In this document: positions 1 through 6,493 of the stretch, one piece after another
Layout of the letters: each line of letters opens with the position of its first letter
How positions within the stretch are numbered: the stretch's first letter is position 1
Origin: Acetobacteraceae bacterium
GTDB taxonomy: Bacteria > Pseudomonadota > Alphaproteobacteria > Acetobacterales > Acetobacteraceae
Direction: 5' to 3'
Assembly: GCA_027306955.1 (NCBI GenBank)
Contig: DAHUXX010000099.1
Coordinates: 1 to 7,260, forward strand
DNA: 7,260 bases
Translations under genes and position numbers: made by a program
The notes under the pieces: generated by a model
What the model was told of the DNA's origin: nothing
Seen by the model: only the letters and a program-made list of their open reading frames with translations
Database searches by the model: none

Positions 1-2
1 TC

Positions 3-542
3 CGCGCCGAGCACGACCTGAAGCCCGCCGAGGTCGAAGGCATCGAATACGGCATCTCCCGCGCCGGCCTGCTCCTCATCGGCGAGCCGCAGGAGCGCCG
101 CTCCAACCCGCAGAACGTGGTGGACGGGCAGTTCAGCGGCCCGTTCGTGCTGGCAACCGCGCTCGCCACCGGTGCGATGGGCTGGGACAGCTACGCCCAC
201 CTTCAGGATCCCGTCATCCGTGCCCTGCTGCCAAAAATCCGCTGCGTGCACGACGACGCGATCGAGGCGCTGTTCCCCGCCAACATGGCCGGCCGTGTGG
301 CCATCCGCGCCCGCGGGCGCACCTACGAAAAGACCACCCTTGTCCCCAAGGGCGAACCTGCCAACTTCCTCTCCGAGGCGGAGCTGCGCACGAAGTTCGC
401 CGGCCTCGCCGGCAGCGTGCTCGGCGCGGACCGCGCCGCCCGCCTCGCCGACGCGGTGCTCGCCATCGACAAGACCGCCGATGTCGCCGGCCTGATGCGC
501 CTCGCCTCGCCGCTCATGGCCGCCAGGATGGCGGGCGAATAA
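3..542 (+). CDS. MmgE/PrpD family protein, C-terminal part (5' end outside window)
   Basis: The frame is open from the first bases of the window to a TAA at 540-542, giving 179 residues of the C-terminal domain. The stretch NPQNVVDGQFSGPFVLATAL (coded from about 105) is the characteristic C-domain segment of the MmgE/PrpD family, whose members include 2-methylcitrate dehydratase and cis-aconitate decarboxylase. The family acts in the cytoplasm on small di- or tricarboxylic acids, usually by dehydration or decarboxylation. Many bacterial members have unknown substrates, and this fragment lacks the N-terminal active-site half, so I do not assign a reaction. A GTG at 117 could look like a start, but conserved family sequence continues upstream of it, so it is internal. 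The next gene is on the same strand after a 97-nt gap with no clear terminator, so co-transcription is possible. Confidence 0.85.
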   Translation, partial: RAEHDLKPAEVEGIEYGISRAGLLLIGEPQERRSNPQNVVDGQFSGPFVLATALATGAMGWDSYAHLQDPVIRALLPKIRCVHDDAIEALFPANMAGRVAIRARGRTYEKTTLVPKGEPANFLSEAELRTKFAGLAGSVLGADRAARLADAVLAIDKTADVAGLMRLASPLMAARMAGE

Positions 543-639
543 GCGGCCGGCCCCGAACCAGGAGAAGCAAGCACCGGGAACCCGGACCCGGAAACCCCGT
601 CGCCGACAGAACCCAACCTGCCACCGAGGGGAGAACGCG

Positions 640-1437
640 ATGCTGACCGACACGCAGTTGCGCCGGTTCGATGCCGAGGGCTTCCTGCTGCTGCCCGACT
701 GGTTCCGTCCCGAGGAGGTCGAACTCCTGCGCCGCGAGGCCGACGCGATCTTCGCCACCAGCCGCGAGGAGATCTGGCGCGAAAAATCCGGCGCCCCGCG
801 CACCGCCTTCGCCCCTCACACTTATAATGAGGCGTATGGCCTCCTTGTCCGCCACCCGCGCCTGATCCGCCCCGTCGAGGAGGCGCTCGGCGAGGCGGTC
901 TACCTGCACCAGCTCAAAGTCAACGCGAAAGCGGCGTTCCACGGCGATGTCTGGCAGTGGCACCAGGATTTCGGCACCTGGTCGCGCGAGGACGGCATGC
1001 CGGAGCCGCGGGCGGTCAACATCGCCGTCTTCATCGATAACGTCATGGCGATCAACGGCCCGCTGATGCTGGTGCCGCGCAGCCACCGCAGCGGCTTGCT
1101 GGATGCCGGCCACGACCTCACCACCACATCCTACCCGCTCTGGACGCTGGACGAGCCGACGGTCTGGCGCCTGGTGAACGAGGGCGGCATGGTCGCCGCC
1201 ACCGGCAAGCCGGGCACGATGCTGATGTTCCATGGCAACCTGGTGCACGGCTCGGCCGGCAACATCTCGCCGTTCGCGCGCAAGATCGTGCTGCTCTCGC
1301 TCAACGCGGTCTCCAACGCCATCCGCGCGCCGACGCGCCCGGAATGGATCGCCCATCGCGACTTCACCCCGATCGAGTGCGTCGATGATGCCGCGCTGCT
1401 GGACTACGCGAGGAGCCGCGAGGTCGCCGCCGAATAG
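640..1437 (+). CDS. Phytanoyl-CoA dioxygenase (PhyH) family Fe(II)/2-oxoglutarate oxygenase, EctD-like
   Basis: A 265-residue soluble protein predicted to couple oxidative decarboxylation of 2-oxoglutarate to hydroxylation of an unknown small substrate. The metal-binding facial triad is visible: H108-x-D110 in WQWHQDFGTW and the distal H203 in LVHGSAGN. R214 lies 11 residues after H203, where this family places the arginine that binds 2-oxoglutarate. The segment WHQDFGTWSREDGMPEPR closely resembles the ectoine hydroxylase (EctD) signature, and NGPLMLVPRSHRSG (139-152) is also shared with EctD and relatives. The protein is shorter than usual EctD (about 300 residues) and no ectABC genes are in view, so I call only the family. 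The ATG is well supported by GAGGGGAG at 626-633, 6 nt upstream. The upstream same-strand PrpD-family gene may belong to the same transcript, which would hint at a carboxylic-acid catabolic role (inference). Confidence 0.88.
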   Translation: MLTDTQLRRFDAEGFLLLPDWFRPEEVELLRREADAIFATSREEIWREKSGAPRTAFAPHTYNEAYGLLVRHPRLIRPVEEALGEAVYLHQLKVNAKAAFHGDVWQWHQDFGTWSREDGMPEPRAVNIAVFIDNVMAINGPLMLVPRSHRSGLLDAGHDLTTTSYPLWTLDEPTVWRLVNEGGMVAATGKPGTMLMFHGNLVHGSAGNISPFARKIVLLSLNAVSNAIRAPTRPEWIAHRDFTPIECVDDAALLDYARSREVAAE

Positions 1438-1482
1438 GGGCAACTCTATCCTCTCCGCGTTCGATGTTACGGCTCGGACATC

Positions 1483-1501
1483 GCGGCGGGGTGGCCGCCG
1501 C
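1483..1501 (+). terminator. GC hairpin after the PhyH gene, possible weak terminator
   Basis: A perfect 7-bp stem (GCGGCGG / CCGCCGC) with a 5-nt loop lies 46 nt after the stop at 1437. A second, overlapping 6-bp inverted repeat (CGATGT at 1462-1467, ACATCG at 1478-1483) could form an alternative stem. There is no T-run after the hairpin, so intrinsic termination is doubtful. In GC-rich genomes such hairpins are also common by chance. Confidence 0.3.
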
Positions 1502-1530
1502 TCTCAACCCGGCGTGCGACGTGGGGCACG

Positions 1531-1708
1531 ATCATTTTTTGTACGGCAGCTCGGAGGAACCACCCACAACGCTTTGCGAATCCATGGATTTCGGAGACAT
1601 ACTCTTAAAATCGAAAATTCTTAAAATTAGGGTTTATTTTTTAAACATGTCGGCGTATGTTCCTCTCCGAAACGTAATCCGTGGCCCGGCCATTCAGGGA
1701 GGCTTGTG
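1531..1708 (+). promoter_or_regulatory. AT-rich leader of the PEP-CTERM gene with short repeats
   Basis: Base composition drops sharply here, most of all at 1600-1648, while the flanks are very GC-rich. The octamer CTTAAAAT occurs twice in direct orientation, at 1604-1611 and 1620-1627 (16-bp period). An inverted pair AACAT-N8-ATGTT lies at 1644-1661. Both octamers contain TAAAAT, one base from a -10 consensus, but I find no convincing -35 at the right distance, so no promoter is placed exactly. The Shine-Dalgarno sequence GGGAGG (1697-1702) sits 6 nt before the ATG at 1709. No plausible gene lies in 1438-1708; short open frames there have no recognisable protein character. Confidence 0.45.
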
Positions 1709-2485
1709 ATGATCCGCCGTAATCTCCTTCTCGCCGCCGCAGCCGCCGCGCCCTTTGCGCTGGCTTCGGGTGTCGCCTTTGCCTATCCCGTGCTGTCCGT
1801 GACCAATGCCGCCGTGACGGTCTGGGAGACCACCAACAATCCCGGGTCCGGCTTTTCCGCCGACGCCACGACCGCGACGAACCTTGCCGGGGCAAGCAGC
1901 GGCGTGATAACCGCTACGTTCAACTACACGGGCCCCATCAATTTCGACAACGGCGCCGCGCAGAACAGTCCGCCTGGTGGCGATACATTCAGCGCTTTCT
2001 TCAGCAGCAGCGGGCTCGCTGGTCCTAATTACGGCATCTCGGGTTATAGCGGCAGTGGCACGCTGTCTTATGGCATGACTCAGATCGCGAATTTCGGTAC
2101 GTTGACCGGTTTCCTCGGCTCGAGCGGCAGCGCGTCCAGCTTTTCCTATGACACGCTGTTCAAGATCGACCTCGGCAACATGACCCCGCTCACGCAGCTG
2201 CAGATCAGCCATGACGACGGCGTCAGCGTTTATCAGAATGGCAGCCCGATCAGCGGATTCACGAGCAACCCGACCAGCCAGGTCACCGAAAGCGGGACGC
2301 TGGTGGCGGGGGGCGATGCGACGCTCTATTACGGGTTCGAGAACGGTTCGCCGGAGGTTCTGAACGTCCAGGTCCAATCGGGCGGCCAGCAGAACCCGCT
2401 TCCCGAACCCACGAGCATGGCCGTGCTCGCCACGGGCCTGCTCGGCCTCGGCTTCCTGGTCCGCCGCCGCTCGCTGCGCGGCTGA
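1709..2485 (+). CDS. PEP-CTERM sorting domain protein, secreted
   Basis: A 258-residue exported protein. Residues 1-25 form a signal peptide (MIRRN, a hydrophobic Ala/Leu core, likely cleavage after VAFA). The C-terminus is a textbook PEP-CTERM tripartite tail: the PEP motif at 232-234, a hydrophobic helix at about 237-251, then RRR at 252-254. This tail is recognised and cleaved by an exosortase (EpsH family) at the inner membrane before release to the cell surface or matrix. The mature part is rich in Gly, Ser, Thr and Asn, has no cysteine, and carries ISHDDGVSVYQNG (166-178), which resembles the DDG turn of PA14-like beta-sandwich domains (tentative). The ATG at 1709 is preferred to the GTG at 1706 because GGGAGG is 6 nt from the former and only 3 nt from the latter. 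Codon use looks less GC-biased than in the neighbours. No exosortase is in the window. The ligand or partner is unknown. Confidence 0.87.
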   Translation: MIRRNLLLAAAAAAPFALASGVAFAYPVLSVTNAAVTVWETTNNPGSGFSADATTATNLAGASSGVITATFNYTGPINFDNGAAQNSPPGGDTFSAFFSSSGLAGPNYGISGYSGSGTLSYGMTQIANFGTLTGFLGSSGSASSFSYDTLFKIDLGNMTPLTQLQISHDDGVSVYQNGSPISGFTSNPTSQVTESGTLVAGGDATLYYGFENGSPEVLNVQVQSGGQQNPLPEPTSMAVLATGLLGLGFLVRRRSLRG

Positions 2486-2505
2486 CCTGATCCGCCTTCC
2501 CACGG

Positions 2506-2534
2506 CGGGGTGGTGCCAGCCAGGCGCCACCCCG
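2506..2534. terminator. Strong hairpin between convergent genes (probable bidirectional terminator)
   Basis: A 12-bp stem (CGGGGTGGTGCC at 2506-2517 with GGCGCCACCCCG at 2523-2534) has one T-G wobble and a 5-nt loop AGCCA. It sits 20 nt after the PEP-CTERM stop and 16 nt past the stop of the minus-strand oxidoreductase, so it could serve both convergent transcripts. The plus-strand downstream sequence (TTCTGATTCC) is only weakly T-rich. Confidence 0.65.
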
Positions 2535-2550
2535 TTCTGATTCCGGGCCC

Positions 2551-3363
2551 CTATTTTCGCCCGTAGAACGCGGCCAGCACGCCGACCGCTTCCCCGTCCG
2601 CGGCCAGCCGCTCGTAGAGCCGCGCCGCGCCGCCATAGATCGAAGCCCCCGGGATATCCCCGAGAAACGCCTCGATCTCCTCCATTTCGGCGGCCCAACG
2701 ATACGCCTTGGAAAACATTGCCGGCTCGGAACGCTCGAGCCACGCGAGAAGCGGCTTCTGGCTCGCGGCAAGCTCCGCATGCAGCGCTTCCGCCGCCCCA
2801 GCCCGCGCCGCCCCCAGCGCCATCGCCGCGCCCAGCGCCGTCAGCCCCTTGGTGATCCCGGCATAGGCCATCTTCAGGGCGGACGCCGCCCCCACGCCGC
2901 CCGCGAGCGGCCGCACATCGATCCCATGCGCCGCGACCGTGTCGAGGCACGCCACGTCGCCCGAGGCATAGAAGCGCGGGCCGGCATCATCGCCCTTCGG
3001 CGGCCCGCCGATAATCCCCACGTCCGCGAACCGCACCCCCGGCAGCAGGGCCGCGACCCGCGCCACGGTTGCCGGCGCCACCGCGTTGCAGTCGGCATAG
3101 GCGACGCCTGCCCCGCGCGGCACCAGCACCGGCGCCAGCCGCGCCGCCAGCGCGTCCGCCTCCCCGGGCGGCAGTATGGAGAGCACGAGGTCGGCCCACG
3201 CCGCCAGCGCCGCCTCGCTTTCGAACGCGCGCAGTCCCGCGGCCCGCCTCGCGGACGCCGCGGAGCGCCCCGCCAACGTCACCGCCACCTCGGCGCCGCG
3301 CGCGGCAAGCCGCTGTGCCACCCCTGCCCCCATCGCCCCCGGCGCGATGACGGCGATGCGCAT
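2551..3363 (-). CDS. NAD(P)-binding oxidoreductase with DUF1932-type C-terminal domain
   Basis: A 270-residue cytoplasmic protein of the beta-hydroxyacid dehydrogenase / 6-phosphogluconate dehydrogenase-like superfamily. The N-terminus is a Rossmann fold (MRIAVIAPGAMGAG; turn at residues 7-14), followed by a DCNAVAP segment (91-97) where relatives bind substrate and GIIGGPP (116-122). The all-helical C-terminal half begins at GGVGAASALKMAYAGITKG (155-173), typical of DUF1932 proteins. K164 is at the position of the catalytic lysine of the superfamily. Two deviations from classic 3-hydroxyisobutyrate dehydrogenases are visible: the first glycine of GxGxxG is alanine (A7), and the residue four after the lysine is alanine (A168) instead of the usual asparagine. 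The substrate is unknown. Its ATG follows the upstream gene's stop by only 2 nt (TGA-GC-ATG) and has no clear Shine-Dalgarno, which suggests translational coupling. Confidence 0.82.
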   Translation of the reverse strand: MRIAVIAPGAMGAGVAQRLAARGAEVAVTLAGRSAASARRAAGLRAFESEAALAAWADLVLSILPPGEADALAARLAPVLVPRGAGVAYADCNAVAPATVARVAALLPGVRFADVGIIGGPPKGDDAGPRFYASGDVACLDTVAAHGIDVRPLAGGVGAASALKMAYAGITKGLTALGAAMALGAARAGAAEALHAELAASQKPLLAWLERSEPAMFSKAYRWAAEMEEIEAFLGDIPGASIYGGAARLYERLAADGEAVGVLAAFYGRK

Positions 3364-3365
3364 GC

Positions 3366-4382
3366 TCAGAACTTCACGCCCAGCGAGATGCTACCCATCT
3401 GGTGCAGCCCGCCCTTCTGGTGGCGGATCTCCGCGGTCTGGAGCTGCTGCGCGAAGGTCAGCCGCATGCCGTGCCAGAGCAGCGCGAAGCCAAGCTGGAA
3501 CTCGCCCACGAAGGGCTGGCGCTTGGCCGAGGGCCCTGGCTGGAACGTGTTGCCGTCGATCGCCATGTCATGGGCCACCGCCTGCCCGTCGAAGCCCAGG
3601 AACACGTACCAGGCGAACGGCCGCACCGTCTTGTAGGCATCCCCGCCCGAAAGCCCTGGCCGCACGATCGGCACGCCGTAATCCGACAGCAGCCCCTGCC
3701 CGATGCGGAATGTCGCCCCGGTCTGCGCATAGACGCGCACATTGCCGAGCCCCACCGTCAGTTCCGGCAGCGCATCGGTCTCGAGCCCCAGCACCTTGCC
3801 CATCTCGTAGCGGTAGATGCGCTCGTTCAGGATCTCGAACGCCGGCTCGTTGTGGATCTGGTCGGACCAGCCGTGGTTGTGGCCCTGCCCGATGAGGTCG
3901 TGGAACCCGTTCTGCAGCTGCCCGCCCTGCGCCATCGGCCCGGTGACGCCGAGCGAGACGGCAAACGTGTTGCGCGTGAGCGGCGTGTCCTGGATCAGTG
4001 AGCCGGTGACCAGCAGCTGGGCCGAGTTCGGCCAGTCGCCGGGGTTGAGCCTGATTACCGTGTCGTTCGCGGCCGTGTACATGTTCTGGCCGATATTGAT
4101 CGAGACGCGCTGCGTGCCGGGCCCATAGAGCGCGCGGCCGAGATCGTGCACCCAGCCCGGCACGTACTTGTCCGAGGGCGAGGTCCAGGAAACCCGCAGC
4201 CCGTTGGTGAAGTAGTGGTCGCCGAAATGCGGGTTGGTGGTGACCGTCGAGTTCTGTTCCTGGATCGTCCAGATGCTCGAATTGTCGGGGCCGGCCGGCG
4301 CCGGCTGCGCCATCGCCGGTATCGCGCCACACGCGAGCAGGGCTGTGCCGGCCAGCAGGACGGCGGGAAGACGGGGATGCAA
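3366..4382 (-). CDS. LpxR/DUF2219 family outer-membrane lipid A deacylase homologue
   Basis: Predicted outer-membrane beta-barrel of the LpxR family; characterised members remove the 3'-acyloxyacyl chains of lipid A. From the TTG at 4382 it has 338 residues, starting MHPRLPAVLLAGTALLACG with cleavage near AMA-Q: a clean signal peptide. Family landmarks, numbered from this start: EQNS (42-45) where ExND is usual, HYFTNGLRVSW (56-66), GQNMYT (98-103), QNGFHDLIG (157-165), RIGQGLLSDYG (226-236), a late segment AWYVFLGFDGQAVAHD (257-272), and a terminal SISLGVKF strand ending in Phe as expected for barrel insertion. H161 aligns with the catalytic His122 of Salmonella LpxR (from memory). The Asp next to the conserved Asn is Ser45 here. 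An ATG at 4427 in the same frame would add 15 residues, MCLFYCNESQPPERS, which do not suit a signal peptide; GGAGAG (4387-4392 complement) lies just before the TTG. First gene of a two-gene operon. Confidence 0.85.
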   Translation of the reverse strand: MHPRLPAVLLAGTALLACGAIPAMAQPAPAGPDNSSIWTIQEQNSTVTTNPHFGDHYFTNGLRVSWTSPSDKYVPGWVHDLGRALYGPGTQRVSINIGQNMYTAANDTVIRLNPGDWPNSAQLLVTGSLIQDTPLTRNTFAVSLGVTGPMAQGGQLQNGFHDLIGQGHNHGWSDQIHNEPAFEILNERIYRYEMGKVLGLETDALPELTVGLGNVRVYAQTGATFRIGQGLLSDYGVPIVRPGLSGGDAYKTVRPFAWYVFLGFDGQAVAHDMAIDGNTFQPGPSAKRQPFVGEFQLGFALLWHGMRLTFAQQLQTAEIRHQKGGLHQMGSISLGVKF

Positions 4383-4386
4383 GGAT

Positions 4387-4392
4387 CTCTCC
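4387..4392 (-). promoter_or_regulatory. Shine-Dalgarno that decides a TTG start
   Basis: On the minus strand GGAGAG is followed by ATCC and then TTG (4382-4380). The GGAG core is 6 nt from the TTG. The upstream in-frame ATG (4427) has only a G-run about a dozen bases away. The sequence after the TTG is the hydrophobic signal peptide, so initiation at TTG explains both the ribosome site and the protein N-terminus. Confidence 0.6.
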
Positions 4393-4492
4393 GGCGGTTG
4401 GCTTTCGTTACAGTAGAACAGGCACATGCCGCGCCGGAACCCCCCCGTTCATCGCGCCGCCCGCGCCCGTCGGGCACCAGGGACGGACCCGA

Positions 4493-4904
4493 TCAGGCGG
4501 GACGGCGGGCCTGCGTCGCGGCGAGGCGATAGGCCCGCGCGACAAGGCGCGTGTGCAGAGCGCGCAGGGTCGGGTCCACAGGGTCGGTGATGACCGGCGC
4601 GCAACCCTCGGCGGCGCAGACGGCGCGCGCGAAATCCGGCGTCATCGCAACCGCGCCCGCAGCGTTCCCGAACGCGCCGCGATGGCCGGTGTCGGGATCG
4701 GACTCACAGGGCGGGCACGAGGCGGCCTGAAAGCGAGCGCGCACGGTCGCCTTCGCGAAGCGCTTCGACCGGAACCAGCCCGAACCCGCCACGGATTCTC
4801 GTTCCGCTGGCAAAACAGGCGGTGATGCAGGTATCATGGTTCATCTGCGTCACGCCGACGGCGCCGATGCCGCTGTCGCCGCCGGCGGGAAGGCTGAAGG
4901 TCGG
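4493..4904 (-). pseudogene. Decayed Hint-domain (Hint_2-type) protein gene: both ends kept, core deleted, frames shifted
   Basis: Two relics of one family lie head to tail in different minus-strand frames. The first frame, readable from about 4904 to a TGA at 4706-4704, gives MNHDTCITACFASGTRI (ATG at 4844), then VPVEALREGDRARSLSG. This is the start of a Hint/Hedgehog-intein-like autoprocessing domain: the Cys-initial CFAxGTRI block and the VPVExLxxGD block. The second frame, from about 4720 to a TGA at 4495-4493, gives CESDPDTGHRGAFGNAAGAV, then MTPDFARAV and AEGCAPVITDP plus LRALHTRLVARA. That matches the C-terminal end of the same proteins (usually ESYLDTGNRxAFxN, HPDFA and EGCAPL, from memory). 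The join is near 4703-4720; roughly a hundred residues of core are missing and the frame changes. The 114-residue frame 4837-4493 would be called a hypothetical protein but is an out-of-frame leader fused to the relic. The 5' boundary is uncertain; I see no other feature in 4905-4979. Confidence 0.72.
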
Positions 4905-4979
4905 ACCGCATCGGGACGGAGCGGAAGCAGCAAGGGCGCGACGGCGGCTGCGTCCGTGCGCGGCACCGGCGCCGGTCGC

Positions 4980-6317
4980 TCAACCCGCGTCCCGCCACAG
5001 CGAGAACGCCGCCACCGGCATCCGCCGCCGGCCGGCGAAGCGCGCCACCGCCATCGCCACGTCCTGCCCGAGCCCGGCCTGCCGCGCGCAATGGACGAAG
5101 ATCTGCTCCAGCACGTCCTGCTGCGCGTGGCTTCCGCCCATGGTGGTGAACGCCCCGAGCGCCGGGCGCATCGCCTCGACCGCGTCGGCCGGCCGCCCCT
5201 CGCGCCAGGCGCGCACGCCGCGCATCGCCGGCAGCACCGCGGCGGCCAGGATCGGCCGGCGCGTCGGCGACCTGTCGGCACCGGAAGCCGCCTCCTGCGT
5301 CGCCGCCAGCAGCCGGTCCGCCGCCCCGCCCCGCCCGGTCGCCGCCAGCGCCATCATCGCGTGCGGCAGCGTGAACGGCGAGACCGTGTCGCCGATCTTC
5401 TTTTCCGCCTGGTCCGCCAGCTCCTCCCAGCGTCCGCCCACATCGACGCCGCGCATCTCCAGCCGCGCCAGCATCGAGGCCGCGTTCTGCACGTCGATGT
5501 GCAGGTCTGGCATCGCGATGGTCAGCGGCGAGGCCAGGTTGCGGAATTCCGCGTCATAGAGTGCCAGCACCACGTCCATCTCGCCGCCCTCGAGATGGTA
5601 CAACGCACGATGCCACCAGAGGTGGTGGCGCAGGTTGTTCCCGCTTCCCCAGTGCGGCGCGAGCCCGCCGAGCCAGGCGATCCCCTCCGCGCGCCGCGCC
5701 TGCATCTCGAGAATGTGCGCGACCGCATGCGTCGCCCAGAAATTCCCGGGATCCTCCGCGACCGACCGACGCCCGTCCGGCTCGGCGGCAAGAAAATCGC
5801 CGCATTCCTCCTGGGCGAAGCAGCGGCAGGCCAGCATCGCCCCGAAGCCCGGCACGGCGGGCGACCACTGCAAGCGCACCCGCTCCACCGAGGCGCGCAT
5901 GTCCTGCGGCCGGCCGAGCCAGAAATTGCTGTTGTGCGCGAGGAACAGCGCCAGCAGGTCGCGCGGGTGGCTGGCGAGGATCGTCTCCCAGCCCGCGATC
6001 GCGGCGTCGATGTCGCCACGGGTCCATGCGTCCAGCGCCGCGATATGCAACTGCTCGCGTGCATTCGCCGTCGCATGCCGCGCCGCCGCCAGCCCGGCCC
6101 GCGCCGCGGGCACCAGCTTCGCGGTGTAGGCGAGCATCGGCACCGCGCCCGCCAGCACATGCGCCATCGCGCAGGACGGATCCGCCTCGCGCAGCGCGCC
6201 GAGCTTCGGCATCAGGTCGGCATGGAAGCGCACCAGCGAGGCGAGCGCCGCGTCATACGCGACGGCGCTCGTCTCGTCCGCGGCGGTCATCAGGTTTCCT
6301 TGGGCATCGCGCGGCAT
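4980..6317 (-). CDS. Tetratricopeptide repeat protein, TTC38 family
   Basis: A 445-residue protein, mainly alpha-helical, without signal peptide or membrane segment, so probably cytoplasmic. Recognisable TTC38-family blocks: N-terminal MPRDAQGNLMTAADETSAVA (1-20), the paired-helix segment WATHAVAHILEMQ (194-206), HHLWWHRALYHLE (231-243) followed by ALYD (252-255), and GGSHAQQDVLEQI (394-406). The many Ala-rich helix pairs (for example 88-113 and 367-391) are TPR-like and act as protein-binding scaffolds; the biochemical role of the family is not known. Start choice: an in-frame GTG at 6392 would add 25 residues that look non-conserved (MAVSPPRTRERPAF...), while family similarity begins at the ATG at 6317. 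Neither has a good Shine-Dalgarno. AAGGAA precedes a third in-frame ATG (6290), but that start would remove the conserved DAQGN block. It is divergent from dsrE2 and upstream of the Hint relic. Confidence 0.8.
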   Translation of the reverse strand: MPRDAQGNLMTAADETSAVAYDAALASLVRFHADLMPKLGALREADPSCAMAHVLAGAVPMLAYTAKLVPAARAGLAAARHATANAREQLHIAALDAWTRGDIDAAIAGWETILASHPRDLLALFLAHNSNFWLGRPQDMRASVERVRLQWSPAVPGFGAMLACRCFAQEECGDFLAAEPDGRRSVAEDPGNFWATHAVAHILEMQARRAEGIAWLGGLAPHWGSGNNLRHHLWWHRALYHLEGGEMDVVLALYDAEFRNLASPLTIAMPDLHIDVQNAASMLARLEMRGVDVGGRWEELADQAEKKIGDTVSPFTLPHAMMALAATGRGGAADRLLAATQEAASGADRSPTRRPILAAAVLPAMRGVRAWREGRPADAVEAMRPALGAFTTMGGSHAQQDVLEQIFVHCARQAGLGQDVAMAVARFAGRRRMPVAAFSLWRDAG

Positions 6318-6464
6318 GGGAGGAGCGTTCCACGCCGCCGGCGGCAGGTCAAACGCCGGCCGCTCACGGGTCCGGGGCGGCGATACCGCCACCGCGCGGC
6401 AGCCCGATCACACTCGTCAGGATTGCAATCTTGCAGCGCACAAAAGCGTATTTTCCCTTTCCGC

Positions 6465-6493
6465 TTGCCAGGTTTCCGGACGGATCTTATATT
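6465..6493 (+). promoter_or_regulatory. Sigma-70-like promoter of dsrE2-tusA
   Basis: TTGCCA (6465-6470), a 17-nt spacer and TATATT (6488-6493) match the -35 and -10 consensus at 5 of 6 positions each. Transcription would begin near 6500, leaving a leader of about 80 nt before the dsrE2 ATG. The surrounding bases are more AT-rich than the genes on either side. This is a consensus match only, read by eye. Confidence 0.6.

Noticed and set aside
574..585. CCGGG-AA-CCCGG as a terminator after the PrpD-family gene
   Set aside because: Two-base loop, short stem and no T-run; I see no supported terminator between the first two genes.
514..1443. A 309-codon minus-strand open frame opposite the PhyH gene
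   Set aside because: The plus strand encodes a clear PhyH-family protein with metal-binding residues and a strong ribosome site; the reverse frame is Arg-rich with no recognisable motif.
1524..1541. Possible sigma-54 (RpoN) promoter, GGGCACG-N4-TTTTT, considered because some PEP-CTERM genes are RpoN-controlled
   Set aside because: The -24 half is close but the -12 half lacks the required GC. A second candidate at 1682-1697 lacks it too and overlaps the ribosome site.
1464..1709. An 81-codon frame in the gap before the PEP-CTERM gene
   Set aside because: No ribosome site, no family resemblance, and it crosses the AT-rich control region; it is more likely noncoding.
1694..2950. A 418-codon minus-strand open frame across the PEP-CTERM gene and the end of the oxidoreductase gene
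   Set aside because: It overlaps two supported genes and a hairpin, and its composition is typical of antisense GC-rich sequence.
4965..4976. Perfect 12-bp palindrome ACCGGCGCCGGT just after the TPR gene stop
   Set aside because: With no loop bases it would leave at most a 4-bp stem, and such GC palindromes are frequent in this composition; not enough for a terminator call.
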